This document shows positions 15,088 to 24,354 of a stretch of DNA of 36,281 nt, one piece after another; position 1 is the first letter of the stretch; each line of letters opens with the position of its first letter. The position numbers were made by a program, and so were the translations under genes. The DNA comes from Streptomyces altiplanensis (GTDB lineage Bacteria; Actinomycetota; Actinomycetes; Streptomycetales; Streptomycetaceae). The stretch is from positions 1 through 36,281 of the forward strand of contig RHMC01000067.1 of assembly GCA_003719395.1 (NCBI GenBank), in the 5' to 3' direction. Under the pieces are notes generated by a model. It did not search any database and was not told where the DNA came from. It was given only the letters and a program-made list of their open reading frames with translations.

Positions 15088-17121
15088 TCAGCTCTCGGGG
15101 CGCTCCTCGGGAACCGCCTCGGTGGCCTGGACGTCCGTGGAGCCGGCCGTCACCGCGGGAGTCACACCGTTGGCAGCGGCGCCGTTGGTGAGGGAGAGCT
15201 CCTTCGGGGAGAGCACCGGCGGCCGCGTGGACGGCGTACGGCGGGAAGAACCGGTCCACGCGGGGCGGGCCGGACGCTTCACGATCGGGCTGAAGATCTC
15301 GGCGATCTCCTCCTTGTTCAGCGTCTCCTTCTCCAGGAGGGCCAGAACCAGGTTGTCGAGAACGTCGCGGTTCTCGACGAGGATCTCCCACGCCTCGTTG
15401 TGCGCGGTCTCGATGAGCTTCTTGACCTCTTCGTCGACCAGCGCGGCGACCTCTTCCGAGTAGTCGCGCTGGTGACCCATGTCACGGCCGAGGAACGGCT
15501 CGGAGCCGTCCTGGCCGAACTTGATCGCGCCGAGACGCTCGGTCATGCCGTACTGCGTGACCATCGCGCGGGCCGTGGCGGTGGCCTTCTCGATGTCGTT
15601 CGAAGCGCCCGTGGTCGGGTCGTGGAACACCAGTTCCTCGGCCGCACGGCCGCCCATCATGTAGGCGAGCTGGTCCAGCATCTCGTTGCGCGTGGTCGAG
15701 TACTTGTCCTCGTCCGGGAGCACCATCGTGTAACCGAGGGCGCGCCCGCGGGACAGGATGGTGACCTTGTGCACCGGATCGCTGTTCGGAGAGGCCGCCG
15801 CGACCAGGGCGTGTCCGCCCTCGTGGTACGCGGTGATCTTCTTCTCCTTCTCGCTCATGATCCGGGTCCGCTTCTGCGGTCCGGCCACGACGCGGTCGAT
15901 CGCCTCGTCCAAGGAGTGGTTGTCGACCAGCTTCTTGTCACTGCGGGCGGTCAGCAGCGCGGCCTCGTTCAGCACGTTCGCCAGGTCGGCGCCGGTGAAG
16001 CCGGGCGTACGACGGGCGACGGCCCGCAGGTCGACCTCCGGCGTGACCGGCTTGCCCTTCGCGTGCACCTTGAGGATCTCGAGACGGCCCTGGAGGTCCG
16101 GGCGGTCGACCGCGATCTGCCGGTCGAAGCGGCCCGGGCGCAGCAGCGCCGGGTCGAGGATGTCGGGCCGGTTCGTGGCGGCGATCAGGATGACGCCGCC
16201 CTTCACGTCGAAGCCGTCCATCTCGACGAGCAGCTGGTTGAGGGTCTGCTCGCGCTCGTCGTGACCGCCGCCCATGCCGGCACCGCGGTGCCGGCCTACG
16301 GCGTCGATCTCGTCGACGAAGACGATCGCCGGGGCGTTCGCCTTGGCCTGCTCGAAGAGGTCACGCACACGCGAGGCACCGACACCGACGAACATCTCGA
16401 CGAAGTCGGAACCGGAGATCGAGTAGAACGGGACGCCGGCCTCGCCCGCGACAGCACGCGCGAGCAGCGTCTTGCCCGTACCGGGCGGGCCGTACAGCAG
16501 CACACCCTTGGGGATCTTGGCGCCGACGGCCTGGAACTTCGCCGGCTCCTGGAGGAACTCCTTGATCTCGTGGAGCTCCTCGACCGCCTCGTCGGACCCC
16601 GCCACGTCGGCGAACGTCGTCTTCGGGGTGTCCTTGGTGATGAGCTTGGCCTTGGACTTCCCGAACTGCATGACCCGGGAGCCGCCGCCCTGCATCTGGT
16701 TCATCAGGAACAGGAAGACGACCACGATGAGGACGAAGGGGAGCAGGGAGAGCAGAATCCCGACGAAGGCGTTCTGCTTGGTGGGGGAGACCGTGTAGCC
16801 CTTTTCGATGTCCCCGCTGTCGAACTTCGACTGCAGCTTGTTGGCGAGCGCGACGCCCTGGTCGCCGATGTAGCTCGCCTGGATCTTGCTGCTGTCCTTG
16901 ACCTTCTGGCCGTTCTTCAGCTCGACCTTGATGACCTGTTCGTCACCGGTCGTCAGCTTGGCCTGCTTGACCTGGTTCTTGTCGATCGTCTGGACGACCT
17001 CGGCAGTGTCCACCGTCTTGTAGCCGCCGGACGAGCCGACGACCTGCATCAACACGACCACGGCGAGGACGGCCAGCACGATCCACATGACCGGCCCACG
17101 GAAGTATCGCTTCACGTCCAT
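15088..17121 (-). CDS. ftsH: ATP-dependent zinc metalloprotease FtsH
   Basis: Membrane-anchored hexameric AAA+ protease that degrades misfolded and regulatory membrane proteins. 677 residues, complete. Two membrane helices (about 12-27 and 119-140) flank an extracytoplasmic domain. Walker A GPPGTGKT is at 211-218, Walker B VFVDEID at 268-274, and the second region of homology ATNRPDILDPALLRPGRFDR follows. The zinc site HEGGH is at 433-437. The C-terminus is Pro/Ser/Thr-rich and variable. Start MDVKRYFRGPVMW is the normal streptomycete one, but the Shine-Dalgarno is 24 bases away with a hairpin between. Upstream neighbours on the strand are tilS and hpt, an arrangement common in actinobacteria. 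Confidence 0.97.
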   Translation of the reverse strand: MDVKRYFRGPVMWIVLAVLAVVVLMQVVGSSGGYKTVDTAEVVQTIDKNQVKQAKLTTGDEQVIKVELKNGQKVKDSSKIQASYIGDQGVALANKLQSKFDSGDIEKGYTVSPTKQNAFVGILLSLLPFVLIVVVFLFLMNQMQGGGSRVMQFGKSKAKLITKDTPKTTFADVAGSDEAVEELHEIKEFLQEPAKFQAVGAKIPKGVLLYGPPGTGKTLLARAVAGEAGVPFYSISGSDFVEMFVGVGASRVRDLFEQAKANAPAIVFVDEIDAVGRHRGAGMGGGHDEREQTLNQLLVEMDGFDVKGGVILIAATNRPDILDPALLRPGRFDRQIAVDRPDLQGRLEILKVHAKGKPVTPEVDLRAVARRTPGFTGADLANVLNEAALLTARSDKKLVDNHSLDEAIDRVVAGPQKRTRIMSEKEKKITAYHEGGHALVAAASPNSDPVHKVTILSRGRALGYTMVLPDEDKYSTTRNEMLDQLAYMMGGRAAEELVFHDPTTGASNDIEKATATARAMVTQYGMTERLGAIKFGQDGSEPFLGRDMGHQRDYSEEVAALVDEEVKKLIETAHNEAWEILVENRDVLDNLVLALLEKETLNKEEIAEIFSPIVKRPARPAWTGSSRRTPSTRPPVLSPKELSLTNGAAANGVTPAVTAGSTDVQATEAVPEERPES

Positions 17122-17127
17122 CCATAC

Positions 17128-17153
17128 GGGGCGGTAGTCGCCCCGTCCCTCCT
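17128..17153 (-). promoter_or_regulatory. Shine-Dalgarno plus hairpin upstream of the ftsH start
   Basis: AGGAGGGA (17146-17153, minus strand) is separated from the ATG at 17121 by 24 bases, too far for normal initiation. Between them lies a perfect GGGGCG/CGCCCC inverted repeat with a five-base loop (17128-17144). Folding it would leave about seven bases between the ribosome site and the ATG. Confidence 0.55.
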
Positions 17154-17177
17154 GCCCGTAGGTAAATGCTGCTGTTT

Positions 17178-17200
17178 AAAAAAGACTGTCCTTCGGACGG
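17178..17200 (-). terminator. Intrinsic terminator after hpt
   Basis: Minus-strand stem CCGTCC-GAA-GGACAG (one G-T pair), then TC and six Ts (17183-17178). It lies 120 bp after the hpt stop and 57 bp before ftsH, so ftsH probably has its own promoter in the same gap. Confidence 0.7.
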
Positions 17201-17319
17201 TACCCCAGCATTGTCACCCGCGACTGCCGGGGACGGCCGGTGAACCTGCCTTCCCATGCTCCAACGGCGGGACACGGGCGGAGGTTCCCGGCAAGCGGGG
17301 CAAGGCTCCGCTCGCCGGC

Positions 17320-17883
17320 TCAGCCGCCGTAGACGTGCGGCGCGAGCGTGCCGACGAAAGGCAGGTTCCGGTACTTCTCGGCGTAGTCCAGGCCGTAGCC
17401 GACGACGAACTCGTTGGGGATGTCGAAGCCGACCCACTTCACGTCGAGCTGGACCTTCGCCGCCTCGGGCTTGCGCAGCAGCGTGCACACGTTCAGGGAG
17501 GCGGGCTCACGCGACCCGAGGTTCGACAGCAGCCAGGAGAGCGTCAGGCCCGAGTCGATGATGTCCTCGACGATCAGGACGTGCTTGCCCTTGATGTCGG
17601 TGTCGAGGTCCTTGAGGATGCGCACCACACCGGAGGACTGGGTGCCCGCGCCGTACGACGAGACGGCCATCCAGTCCATCGTGACGGGGGTGGACAGGGC
17701 ACGCGCCAGGTCCGCCATGACCATCACGGCGCCCTTGAGGACACCGACGATGAGCAGGTCCTTGCCCGCGTACTCCGCATCGATCTTCGCGGCCAGCTCG
17801 GCCAGCTTCGCGTCGATTTCTTCCTTGGTGATGAGCACCGACTTGAGGTCGGTGCCCATGTCCTTCTCGTTCACCCGGGTCAC
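17320..17883 (-). CDS. hpt: Hypoxanthine phosphoribosyltransferase
   Basis: Purine salvage enzyme joining hypoxanthine or guanine to PRPP. 187 residues from ATG 17883; an internal start at 17859 (MGTDLKSVLIT) matches the usual family N-terminus and is equally plausible. The PRPP-binding motif HVLIVEDIIDSGLTLS is at about 101-116, preceded by the flexible loop MAVSSYGAGTQSSG. The base-binding C-terminus is KWVGFDIPNEFVVGYGLDYAEKYRNLP. It begins 20 bp after the tilS stop, so they share a transcript, a pairing widespread in Gram-positive bacteria. Confidence 0.96.
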   Translation of the reverse strand: MTRVNEKDMGTDLKSVLITKEEIDAKLAELAAKIDAEYAGKDLLIVGVLKGAVMVMADLARALSTPVTMDWMAVSSYGAGTQSSGVVRILKDLDTDIKGKHVLIVEDIIDSGLTLSWLLSNLGSREPASLNVCTLLRKPEAAKVQLDVKWVGFDIPNEFVVGYGLDYAEKYRNLPFVGTLAPHVYGG

Positions 17884-17903
17884 TTTCGTAGTGCTTCAGC
17901 GCA

Positions 17904-18950
17904 TCAGCCCTGCCGAATGACCAGTCTGCCACCCTGCCGCCGCGCCTCCACCCGGCCGGGGAGGTTGATGGCTCCCTGCCCGCGCCAGCCGGTGATCAGC
18001 CGGTCGACCTCTTCGACGTGCCGTGCGAAGAGCGCTCCGGCCGGTGAGCCCGCCGAGATGGCCGCCCGGCGCAGGACGCGGCGGCGTACGGCCGGGGGCA
18101 GGGCGTAGAGCTTGACGCACTCCAGGTGGCCGGATTCGTCCCGTACGGACGCGTCCGCCTCGGCGGCCCAGCCGTCCAGGGCGTCGGCGTCGTCCCGGGA
18201 GAGCTGTGCCGTCCGGGCCAGGGCCTCGACGACGCCTTTGCCGAGCGCCTTCTCCAGGGCCGGCAGGCCGTCGTGGCGCAGCCGCGAGCGCGTGTAGGCG
18301 GGGTCGGTGTTGTGCGGGTCGTCCCAGACGGGCAGCGACTGGACCATGCACGCCTTGCGGGCGGTCTGCCGGTCGAGCTGGAGGAAGGGCCTGCGGTAGC
18401 GGCCGGCGCCGGTCACGGCGGCCATGCCGGACAGCGAGCGGATGCCGGAGCCGCGGGCGAGGCCGAGCAGGACCGTCTCGGCCTGGGTCGTCGCGCGTGT
18501 GGCCGAGCAGCACCGCGGCGGCGCCGGTGCGCTCCGCGGCGGCGTCCAGCGCGGCGTAGCGGGGCGTCGCGGGCGGCCGCTTCGGGGCCGCCGGCGCGGC
18601 CGACGGTCACCCGCGACGGCTTCGACGGGGTCGAGACGCAGTGCGGCGAGGCGGTTGACGACCTCGTCGGCCCGTACGCCGGAGCCTTCCTGGAGGCCGT
18701 GGTCGACGGTGACGCCGCCTGCCCGGATGCCGAGCTTGGGTGCTTCGAAGGCGAGGGCGGAGGCGAGCGCCATGGAGTCGGCGCCGCCGGAGCACGCGAC
18801 CAGCACGAGCGGCGGGGGCGGCTCGTGCGGGGGTGCGCCCGGTGCGGTGACCGGTGCCGTGGCCGGGCGTGAAGTGATGTCGTTGAGTACGTCGTGGAGT
18901 ACGCGGCGGACCGCCAGGCGTATCGCTGCGACCGCAGGATGGGGACCCAT
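17904..18950 (-). CDS. tilS: tRNA(Ile) lysidine synthase, with three single-base insertions that together restore frame
   Basis: Modifies the CAU anticodon of tRNA-Ile2 so that AUA is read correctly; essential where studied. From ATG 18950 (MGPHPAVAAIRLAVRRVLHD) the frame stays open for 348 residues. The PP-loop ATP motif VACSGGADSMALASAL is at about 51-66. The protein ends normally (GRVEARRQGGRLVIRQG). Between about 18487 and 18612 the residues are nonsense (DRRPRRRPRSGRPRRP and onward). Family-like sequence VTVGRAGGPEAAARDA, then LLGHTRDD, lies in the other frames. Three extra bases explain this: C run at 18610-18612, G run at 18561-18564 and G run at 18485-18487. Because the gene is essential, I read these as base-calling errors. 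Confidence 0.9.
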   Translation of the reverse strand: MGPHPAVAAIRLAVRRVLHDVLNDITSRPATAPVTAPGAPPHEPPPPLVLVACSGGADSMALASALAFEAPKLGIRAGGVTVDHGLQEGSGVRADEVVNRLAALRLDPVEAVAGDRRPRRRPRSGRPRRPATPRWTPPRSAPAPPRCCSATRATTQAETVLLGLARGSGIRSLSGMAAVTGAGRYRRPFLQLDRQTARKACMVQSLPVWDDPHNTDPAYTRSRLRHDGLPALEKALGKGVVEALARTAQLSRDDADALDGWAAEADASVRDESGHLECVKLYALPPAVRRRVLRRAAISAGSPAGALFARHVEEVDRLITGWRGQGAINLPGRVEARRQGGRLVIRQG

Positions 18951-19125
18951 GTCCGGTGCCCTTCGGTGAAGTTGGGGGTGCCTCGGGAGGAGAAGCCAGT
19001 CACTCAGAGTGCGTCGATGGTGACAGAGCCGAGCCATTACCCGAGCATCGCACGCCTACTCAGCCCTCACGGTCCCTCGGATGGGTGATTGAAGGGACGT
19101 TCTCCTGCCGTCGGCCGGATCCGGC

Positions 19126-20256
19126 TCACGACTCTGCCCTACGGTGCACCCGCGCGACCCAGTCCGCCGGTTTGGCGATCTCGGCCTTGGTGGGAAGCGT
19201 GTTCGGGGAGGTCCAGACGCGGTTGAAGCCGTCCGTCCCGACCTCCTCCACCACAGCCCGCACGAAACGCTCACCGTCCCGGTACTGGCGGAGCTTGGCG
19301 TCCAGACCGAGCAGTTTGCGCAGGGCGAGGTCGAGGCGGCTCGCGCCGCGGGCCCTGCGCTGCTGGAACTTCTCGCGGATCTCGGCGACGGACGGCACCA
19401 CGTCGGGGCCCACGCCGTCCATCACGAAGTCGGCGTGGCCTTCGAGCAGCGACATGACCGCGGTCAGGCGGCCCAGGATCTCGCGCTGGGCGGGGGTCTG
19501 GACGATCTCGACGAGGCTGCGGCCGCCGTCCTCGCCCTCCTCGCCCTCGGGACGGCCGCCGGCCAGCGACTGGGCCGCCTCGCGCAGCCGCTCCAGGACC
19601 GTCATCGGGTCGACCTCGGTCTCGGCGAGGAACGACTGGATTTCGCCCTCCAGGTGATCGCGCAGCCAGGGCACGGCCGTGAACTGGGTGCGGTGGGTCT
19701 CCTCGTGCAGGCAGACCCAGAGCCGGAAGTCGTGCGGGTCCACTTCGAGCTCCCGCTCGACGTGCACGATGTTGGGGGCGACGAGGAGGAGGCGGCCGCC
19801 GCCGGTACCGGCGGGCAGCTCGCGGGAGGGCGGGGCGAACGTCTCGTACTGCCCGAGGACGCGCGAGGCGAGGAAGGAGAGCAGCATGCCGACCTCGACG
19901 CCGGTCACCTTGCCGCCGACCGCGCCGAGCACGGCGTTGCCGGGGCCCGAGCCCCTGCGTTCCTGCATCTTGCCGAGCAGCGGCCGCAGCACCTCCCGGA
20001 ATCCGGCGACGTTCGCCCTGATCCAGCCGGCCCGGTCGACGACGAGGACCGGGGTGTCCTGCGGCTCGTGCCCCTCGGGGATCATCCGCGTGAAGGAGCG
20101 GACGTGCTCCTCGGATGCCTTGGCATGCCGGCGGAGCTCGGCGACGACGGCTCGCGCCTCGTCCCGGCTCACGTCGGGGCCCGGCCTCACCAGTCGGGTC
20201 GCGGTCGCCACCGCGAGGTTCCAGTCGACCATCTCCGCACCACTGATGCTCGTCAT
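19126..20256 (-). CDS. DUF2342-type zinc-dependent metalloprotease family protein
   Basis: 376 residues, complete, from ATG 20256 (MTSISGAEMVDWNLAVATA). It has the zincin helix WVCLHEETHRTQF (HEXXH at 184-188) and a downstream conserved segment LLEGHADFVMDGVG that probably supplies the third zinc ligand. LLLVAPNIVHVERELEVDP precedes the helix, as in the actinobacterial family sometimes labelled coenzyme F420 biosynthesis-associated. Substrate and role are unproven. It follows dacB on the same strand after a 76-bp gap and precedes tilS (175 bp), matching the conserved dacB-metalloprotease-tilS-hpt order. Confidence 0.9.
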   Translation of the reverse strand: MTSISGAEMVDWNLAVATATRLVRPGPDVSRDEARAVVAELRRHAKASEEHVRSFTRMIPEGHEPQDTPVLVVDRAGWIRANVAGFREVLRPLLGKMQERRGSGPGNAVLGAVGGKVTGVEVGMLLSFLASRVLGQYETFAPPSRELPAGTGGGRLLLVAPNIVHVERELEVDPHDFRLWVCLHEETHRTQFTAVPWLRDHLEGEIQSFLAETEVDPMTVLERLREAAQSLAGGRPEGEEGEDGGRSLVEIVQTPAQREILGRLTAVMSLLEGHADFVMDGVGPDVVPSVAEIREKFQQRRARGASRLDLALRKLLGLDAKLRQYRDGERFVRAVVEEVGTDGFNRVWTSPNTLPTKAEIAKPADWVARVHRRAES

Positions 20257-20332
20257 GCGTCAACCGTACGTTGTCGACCGGGCCCGCGGTCAGGTGTTGT
20301 CCTCCACCCGCACCCCTGAACTTCCTCGGGGT

Positions 20333-21770
20333 TCACGTACGCCCCGGCCGTCCCCCGGAGGGCTCGCAGCCGCAGTTGGCGATCGTGGAGGCCAGCCGGT
20401 CCAGGGCGGACTGGGCCGCGGCGGGGTCCTTGGCGCCCTCGGTGAGGAAGGCGAAGGAGAGGAGCCGGCCGTCCGCGTCGACGACGGTTCCGGCCAGTGT
20501 GTTCACGCCGGTGAGGGTGCCGGTCTTGGCGCGGACCATGCCCGTGCCCGCGGAGTCCTCGGCGTACCGGCTCTTCAGGGTGCCGCTGAAACCGGCCACG
20601 GGGAGGCCGGTCAGGACGGGCCGCAGCTCGGGGCGGGCCGGGTCGGCGGCGCGGGCGAGGAGTCCGGCCAGCAGGGCCGCCGAGAGGCTGCCGGCGCGGT
20701 CCAGGCCGCTGCCGTCGGCGAAACGGGCGCCGGCCAGTGGCAGCCGGAGCTTCTTCAGCCGCGCCTCGACGGCCCTGCCCGCGCCTTCGAAACTGGCCGG
20801 GTTCGTCCGAGGCGAGCGCGGTCTGGCGGGCGAGGGCCTCGGCGAGGTCGTTGTCGCTGTGGGTGAGGGTGCGCTCGACGAGGACGGACAGGGGCGCGGA
20901 GAGGGCCCTGGCGACCGGTGCGGCGCCGTCGGGCGCCTTCCCGGGGGCCGGGGGCCTCTTCACCTCCACTCCGCGCCTGCGCAGCATTTCAGCGAAGGCG
21001 CGGGCCGCGTCGCCCGCCGGGTCGGCGCTGCGCGGGGCGGGACCGCTGCGGGAGCCGTCGAGGCGGCCCTCCTCCAGCATCAGGGGGGTGACGGGGCTGA
21101 TGTTCTCGTTGGGGCTGATGGGGTGATGTACGGGCCCCGAGTACAGCGAGACGTCGTACGTCAGCTCCGTCCTGGTGACACCGCGGTCCCGCAGCACCCG
21201 TACGGTGTCGTCGGCCAGGGAGGCCAGGTCGTCCCGGTCGAGCGTGGGGTCGCCGCCGCCGGCCAGCACGACCTTCTTGCCGTCGGGGGCCGCGGTGACG
21301 GTGGTGGCGATGCGGTGGTCGGGGCCGAGGGCCAGGAGCGCGGCGGCCGTCGTCGCGATCTTGACGGTGGACGCCGGGACCAGCTCGTCGCCGTCGCCCT
21401 TTCCGTACACCTGCGTGCCCGTCGCGGTGTCGAGCACCGAGGCGGTACGCAGCGTGCCGAGCGCGGGGTCGCGCAGCAGCGGTTCGAGGGCGTCCGCGAG
21501 CGCGCTGGGGGCCGGCGGCGGCACGGGGGAACCGAGCGCGGTGAGCACACCGGGCGCGCTGGGGGCGGGCGCCGGGCCGGCGGACTCCGGCGGTTCGTGA
21601 CGTGCGCCACCTTCCCCCGCGGTCTCAGGGGCACCGGAGGCGGCCCACGCCCGCTCGGCCTTACGCTGACCTGAGTCCCAGGGGCCCGCCGCGGCCACCG
21701 CCCCGGCGGAGAGGGCGAGACCGGCCACGGCCGCGACCGCCGCGAGCTGCCATGTTTTTCGCTCCGGCAC
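20333..21770 (-). CDS. dacB: D-alanyl-D-alanine carboxypeptidase/endopeptidase, PBP4 family (one frame break)
   Basis: Secreted or membrane-tethered low-mass penicillin-binding protein that trims peptidoglycan peptides. GTG 21770 (VPERKTWQLAAVAAVAGLAL) gives a signal/anchor helix at the N-terminus; a GTG at 21815 is also in frame. Active-site motifs: SxxK as PASTVKIATT (Ser134), SxN as THSDNDLAEALA and KTG as VRAKTGTLTGVN. One extra base in the GGG at 20799-20801 breaks the frame just after TALASDEP; removing it restores ASFEGAGRAVEARLKKL and the rest through NCGCEPSGGRPGRT. Divergent from ppa, with 181 bp between starts. Confidence 0.9.
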
Positions 21771-21951
21771 CTCGGACCAGCCCCTTTCGCGATCACACAC
21801 CTGCGTGAGGGACACTTAACCACTGCGTGTTGCCGGGAGCATGACGCCCCGGCTCGTCCGGCCTACCGAACCGGCCGGGAGGTCTGGGGGTCGCTCCCCC
21901 AGGAGGACGCAGCACCACCCGAAGCATGTGCTGATCATGGAGGAGCCACCC

Positions 21952-22446
21952 GTGGAGTTCGACGTCACCATCGAGATCCCGAAGGGTTCGCGGAACAAGT
22001 ACGAGGTGGACCACGAGACCGGTCGGATCCGCCTGGACCGTCGACTCTTCACTTCCACGAGCTACCCGGCGGACTACGGCTTCGTCGAGAACACCCTCGG
22101 CGAGGACGGCGACCCGCTGGACGCGCTCGTACTGCTGGACGAGCCCACGTTCCCCGGCTGTGTCATCAAGTGCCGCGCGATCGGCATGTTCCGGATGACC
22201 GACGAGGCCGGCGGCGACGACAAGCTGCTGTGCGTCCCGGCGTCGGACCCGCGGGTGGAGCACCTGCGCGACATCCACCACGTGTCGGAGTTCGACCGCC
22301 TGGAGATCCAGCACTTCTTCGAGGTCTACAAGGACCTGGAGCCCGGCAAGTCCGTCGAGGGCGCCGACTGGGTCGGCCGCACCGAGGCCGAGGCCGAGGT
22401 CGAGGCCTCGTACAAGCGCCTGCAGGCGCAGGGCGGCAGCCACTGA
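21952..22446 (+). CDS. ppa: Inorganic pyrophosphatase
   Basis: Hydrolyses PPi and so pulls biosynthetic reactions forward. The GTG at 21952 (VEFDVTIEIPKGSRNKYEVD) is preceded by GGAGG eight bases upstream; the family begins here, so longer readings are wrong. 164 residues, typical of family I. Active-site residues lie in PKGSRNKYEVDHETG, SYPADYGFVENTLGEDGDPLDALVL (the DGDPLD signature) and DLEPGKSVEG. Intact. Confidence 0.97.
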   Translation: MEFDVTIEIPKGSRNKYEVDHETGRIRLDRRLFTSTSYPADYGFVENTLGEDGDPLDALVLLDEPTFPGCVIKCRAIGMFRMTDEAGGDDKLLCVPASDPRVEHLRDIHHVSEFDRLEIQHFFEVYKDLEPGKSVEGADWVGRTEAEAEVEASYKRLQAQGGSH

Positions 22447-22633
22447 CGAGCCCCCGGGCTCACGCGACACCACGACGGCGGGCGGTGCCAACCCCAAGCG
22501 GGGGCGCACGCGCGTGTGTTGAGCCACGCGCAGGGGGGAAGGTGTCCGTCCGCATACTGGGCACTGACTGGGCACGGCCTGGCCGTTCACCGGGCGGGCG
22601 GGCTTGTTGGATCAAGGAATCGAAGCGAGGCAA

Positions 22634-24327
22634 GTGGTGGCGGAGCCGAAGCGCGGCGGCAGTGGGGCCGAGAGCGAGGGCCCCGAGGACCGCAAGCCGC
22701 AGTCGGACGAGGCGCGCAGCGCCTTCGCACCACCGGCCGGGGTCGAGCAGCCGGAGCCGGCCGACGAGGACAGTCCGACCTCCGAGTTCGCCCTTCCGCC
22801 GGGGCTGACCACCGGGGAGCACCCCGTGGTGCCGGAGGCGTCGGCCTTCGACACGCCGAGCACCTACAGCTCCCGCAACGCGCCGCCCGCGTCACCCCGG
22901 CCCACGGCATGCCCATGGTCAAGTTGATCAAGGAGGCGCCCTGGCAGGACCGGATGCGCACGCTGCTGCGCATGCCGGTGGGCGACCGGCCCGTGCCGGA
23001 GCCGGTGCAGCGGCACGACGAGGCCGGGCCCGCCGTACCGCGCGTGCTGGACCTGACGCTGCGTATCGGGGAGCTGCTGCTCGCGGGCGGCGAGGGGGCC
23101 GAGGACGTCGAGGCGGCGATGTTCGGCGTCAGCCGGGCGTACGGGCTCGACCGCTGCGAGCCGAACGTCACCTTCACACTGCTGTCGATCTCGTACCAGC
23201 CGTCGCTGGTGGAGGACCCGGTCACGGCGAGCAGGACCGTGCGCCGCCGGGGCACCGACTACACCCGGCTGGCCGCGGTCTACCACCTCATCGACGACAT
23301 CACCTCGCCGGACACCGACGTCACGCTGGAGGAGGCGTACCGCACGCTCGCGGAGATACGCCGCAACCGCCACCCGTACCCCGGCTGGGCACTGACGTCG
23401 GCCAGCGGGCTGCTGGCCGGCGCGGCCTCCGTACTGGTCGGCGGTGGGCCCGTGGTGTTCCTGGCGGCCGCGATCGGCGCGATGCTCGGCGACCGGCTGG
23501 CGTGGCTGTGCGCGGGGCGCGGGCTGCCGGAGTTCTACCAGTTCCTGGTGGCGGCGATGCCGCCCGCCGCGATAGGGGTGGCGCTCACGCTGGCTCCGAC
23601 GACGACGATGTGGGACGTCCGGCCCTCCGCCGTGATCACCGGTGGGCTCTTCGCGCTGCTGCCGGGGCGGGCCCTGGTCGCGGGTGTCCAGGACGGCCTG
23701 ACCGGCTACTACATCACCGCCTCGGCGCGGCTGCTCGAAGTCATGTACTTCTTCATCGCGATCGTCATCGGCGTGCTGGTCGTGCTCTACCTGGGGGTGC
23801 AGCTGGACGCGGAGCTGCACGCGGCGACGGCGCTGGAGACGGTCGAGCGTCCGGTGACGCAGATCCTGGCGTCGATGCTGCTCTGTTTCGCCTTCGCGAT
23901 CCTGCTCCAGCAGGAACGCAACACCGTGCTGATAGTGACGCTGAACGGTGGAGTGGCCTGGCTGGTCTACGGTGCGATGCACGACGTCGGCGGGATCTCG
24001 CAGGTGGCTTCGACGGCCGTCGCGGCCGGGCTCGTGGGGCTCTTCGGGCAGCTTTTCTCCCGCTACCAGTACGCCTCGGCGCTGCCGTACGTCACGGCGG
24101 CGATCGGACCGCTGCTGCCGGGTTCGGCGACGTACTTCGGTCTGCTGGCCATCGCGCAGAACGACCTGAACTCGGGGCTCGCGTCGCTGTCGAAGGCGGC
24201 GGCGCTGTCGCTCGCGATCGCCATCGGGGTGAACCTGGGTGGCGAGATCTCCCGGCTGTTCCTGAAGATGCCGGGGGCGGGGCGTGGGGCGAGCCGCCGC
24301 GCGGCCAAGCGGACGCGCGGCTTCTAG
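22634..24327 (+). CDS. Threonine/serine exporter family protein (ThrE-type, one frame break)
   Basis: Large membrane protein of the ThrE/DUF1212-DUF3815 family, probably an amino-acid or small-molecule exporter. A GTG at 22634 or 22637 (VVAEPKRGGSGAESEG) follows a GAGG box. About 90 hydrophilic residues precede the family domain. One base is missing near 22889-22891 (GCGTCACC where GCGGTCACC is expected); after correction VTPAHGMPMVKLIKEAPWQD continues directly. The cytoplasmic part contains VLDLTLRIGELLLAGGEGAEDVE and CEPNVTFTLLSISY. About ten hydrophobic segments follow in two blocks, with a basic tail. Next gene (dedA) is convergent. Substrate not established. Confidence 0.85.
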
Positions 24328-24354
24328 GTCTCGTACGTACGCGGATCCGCCCGG

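Noticed and set aside
13419..15191. Long rightward frame opposite the aldo/keto reductase and folE
   Set aside because: It is the mirror of two well-identified minus-strand genes; its product is low-complexity and matches no family.
15400..18108. 900-codon rightward frame opposite ftsH and hpt
   Set aside because: A shadow of the GC-rich third positions of ftsH and hpt on the other strand.
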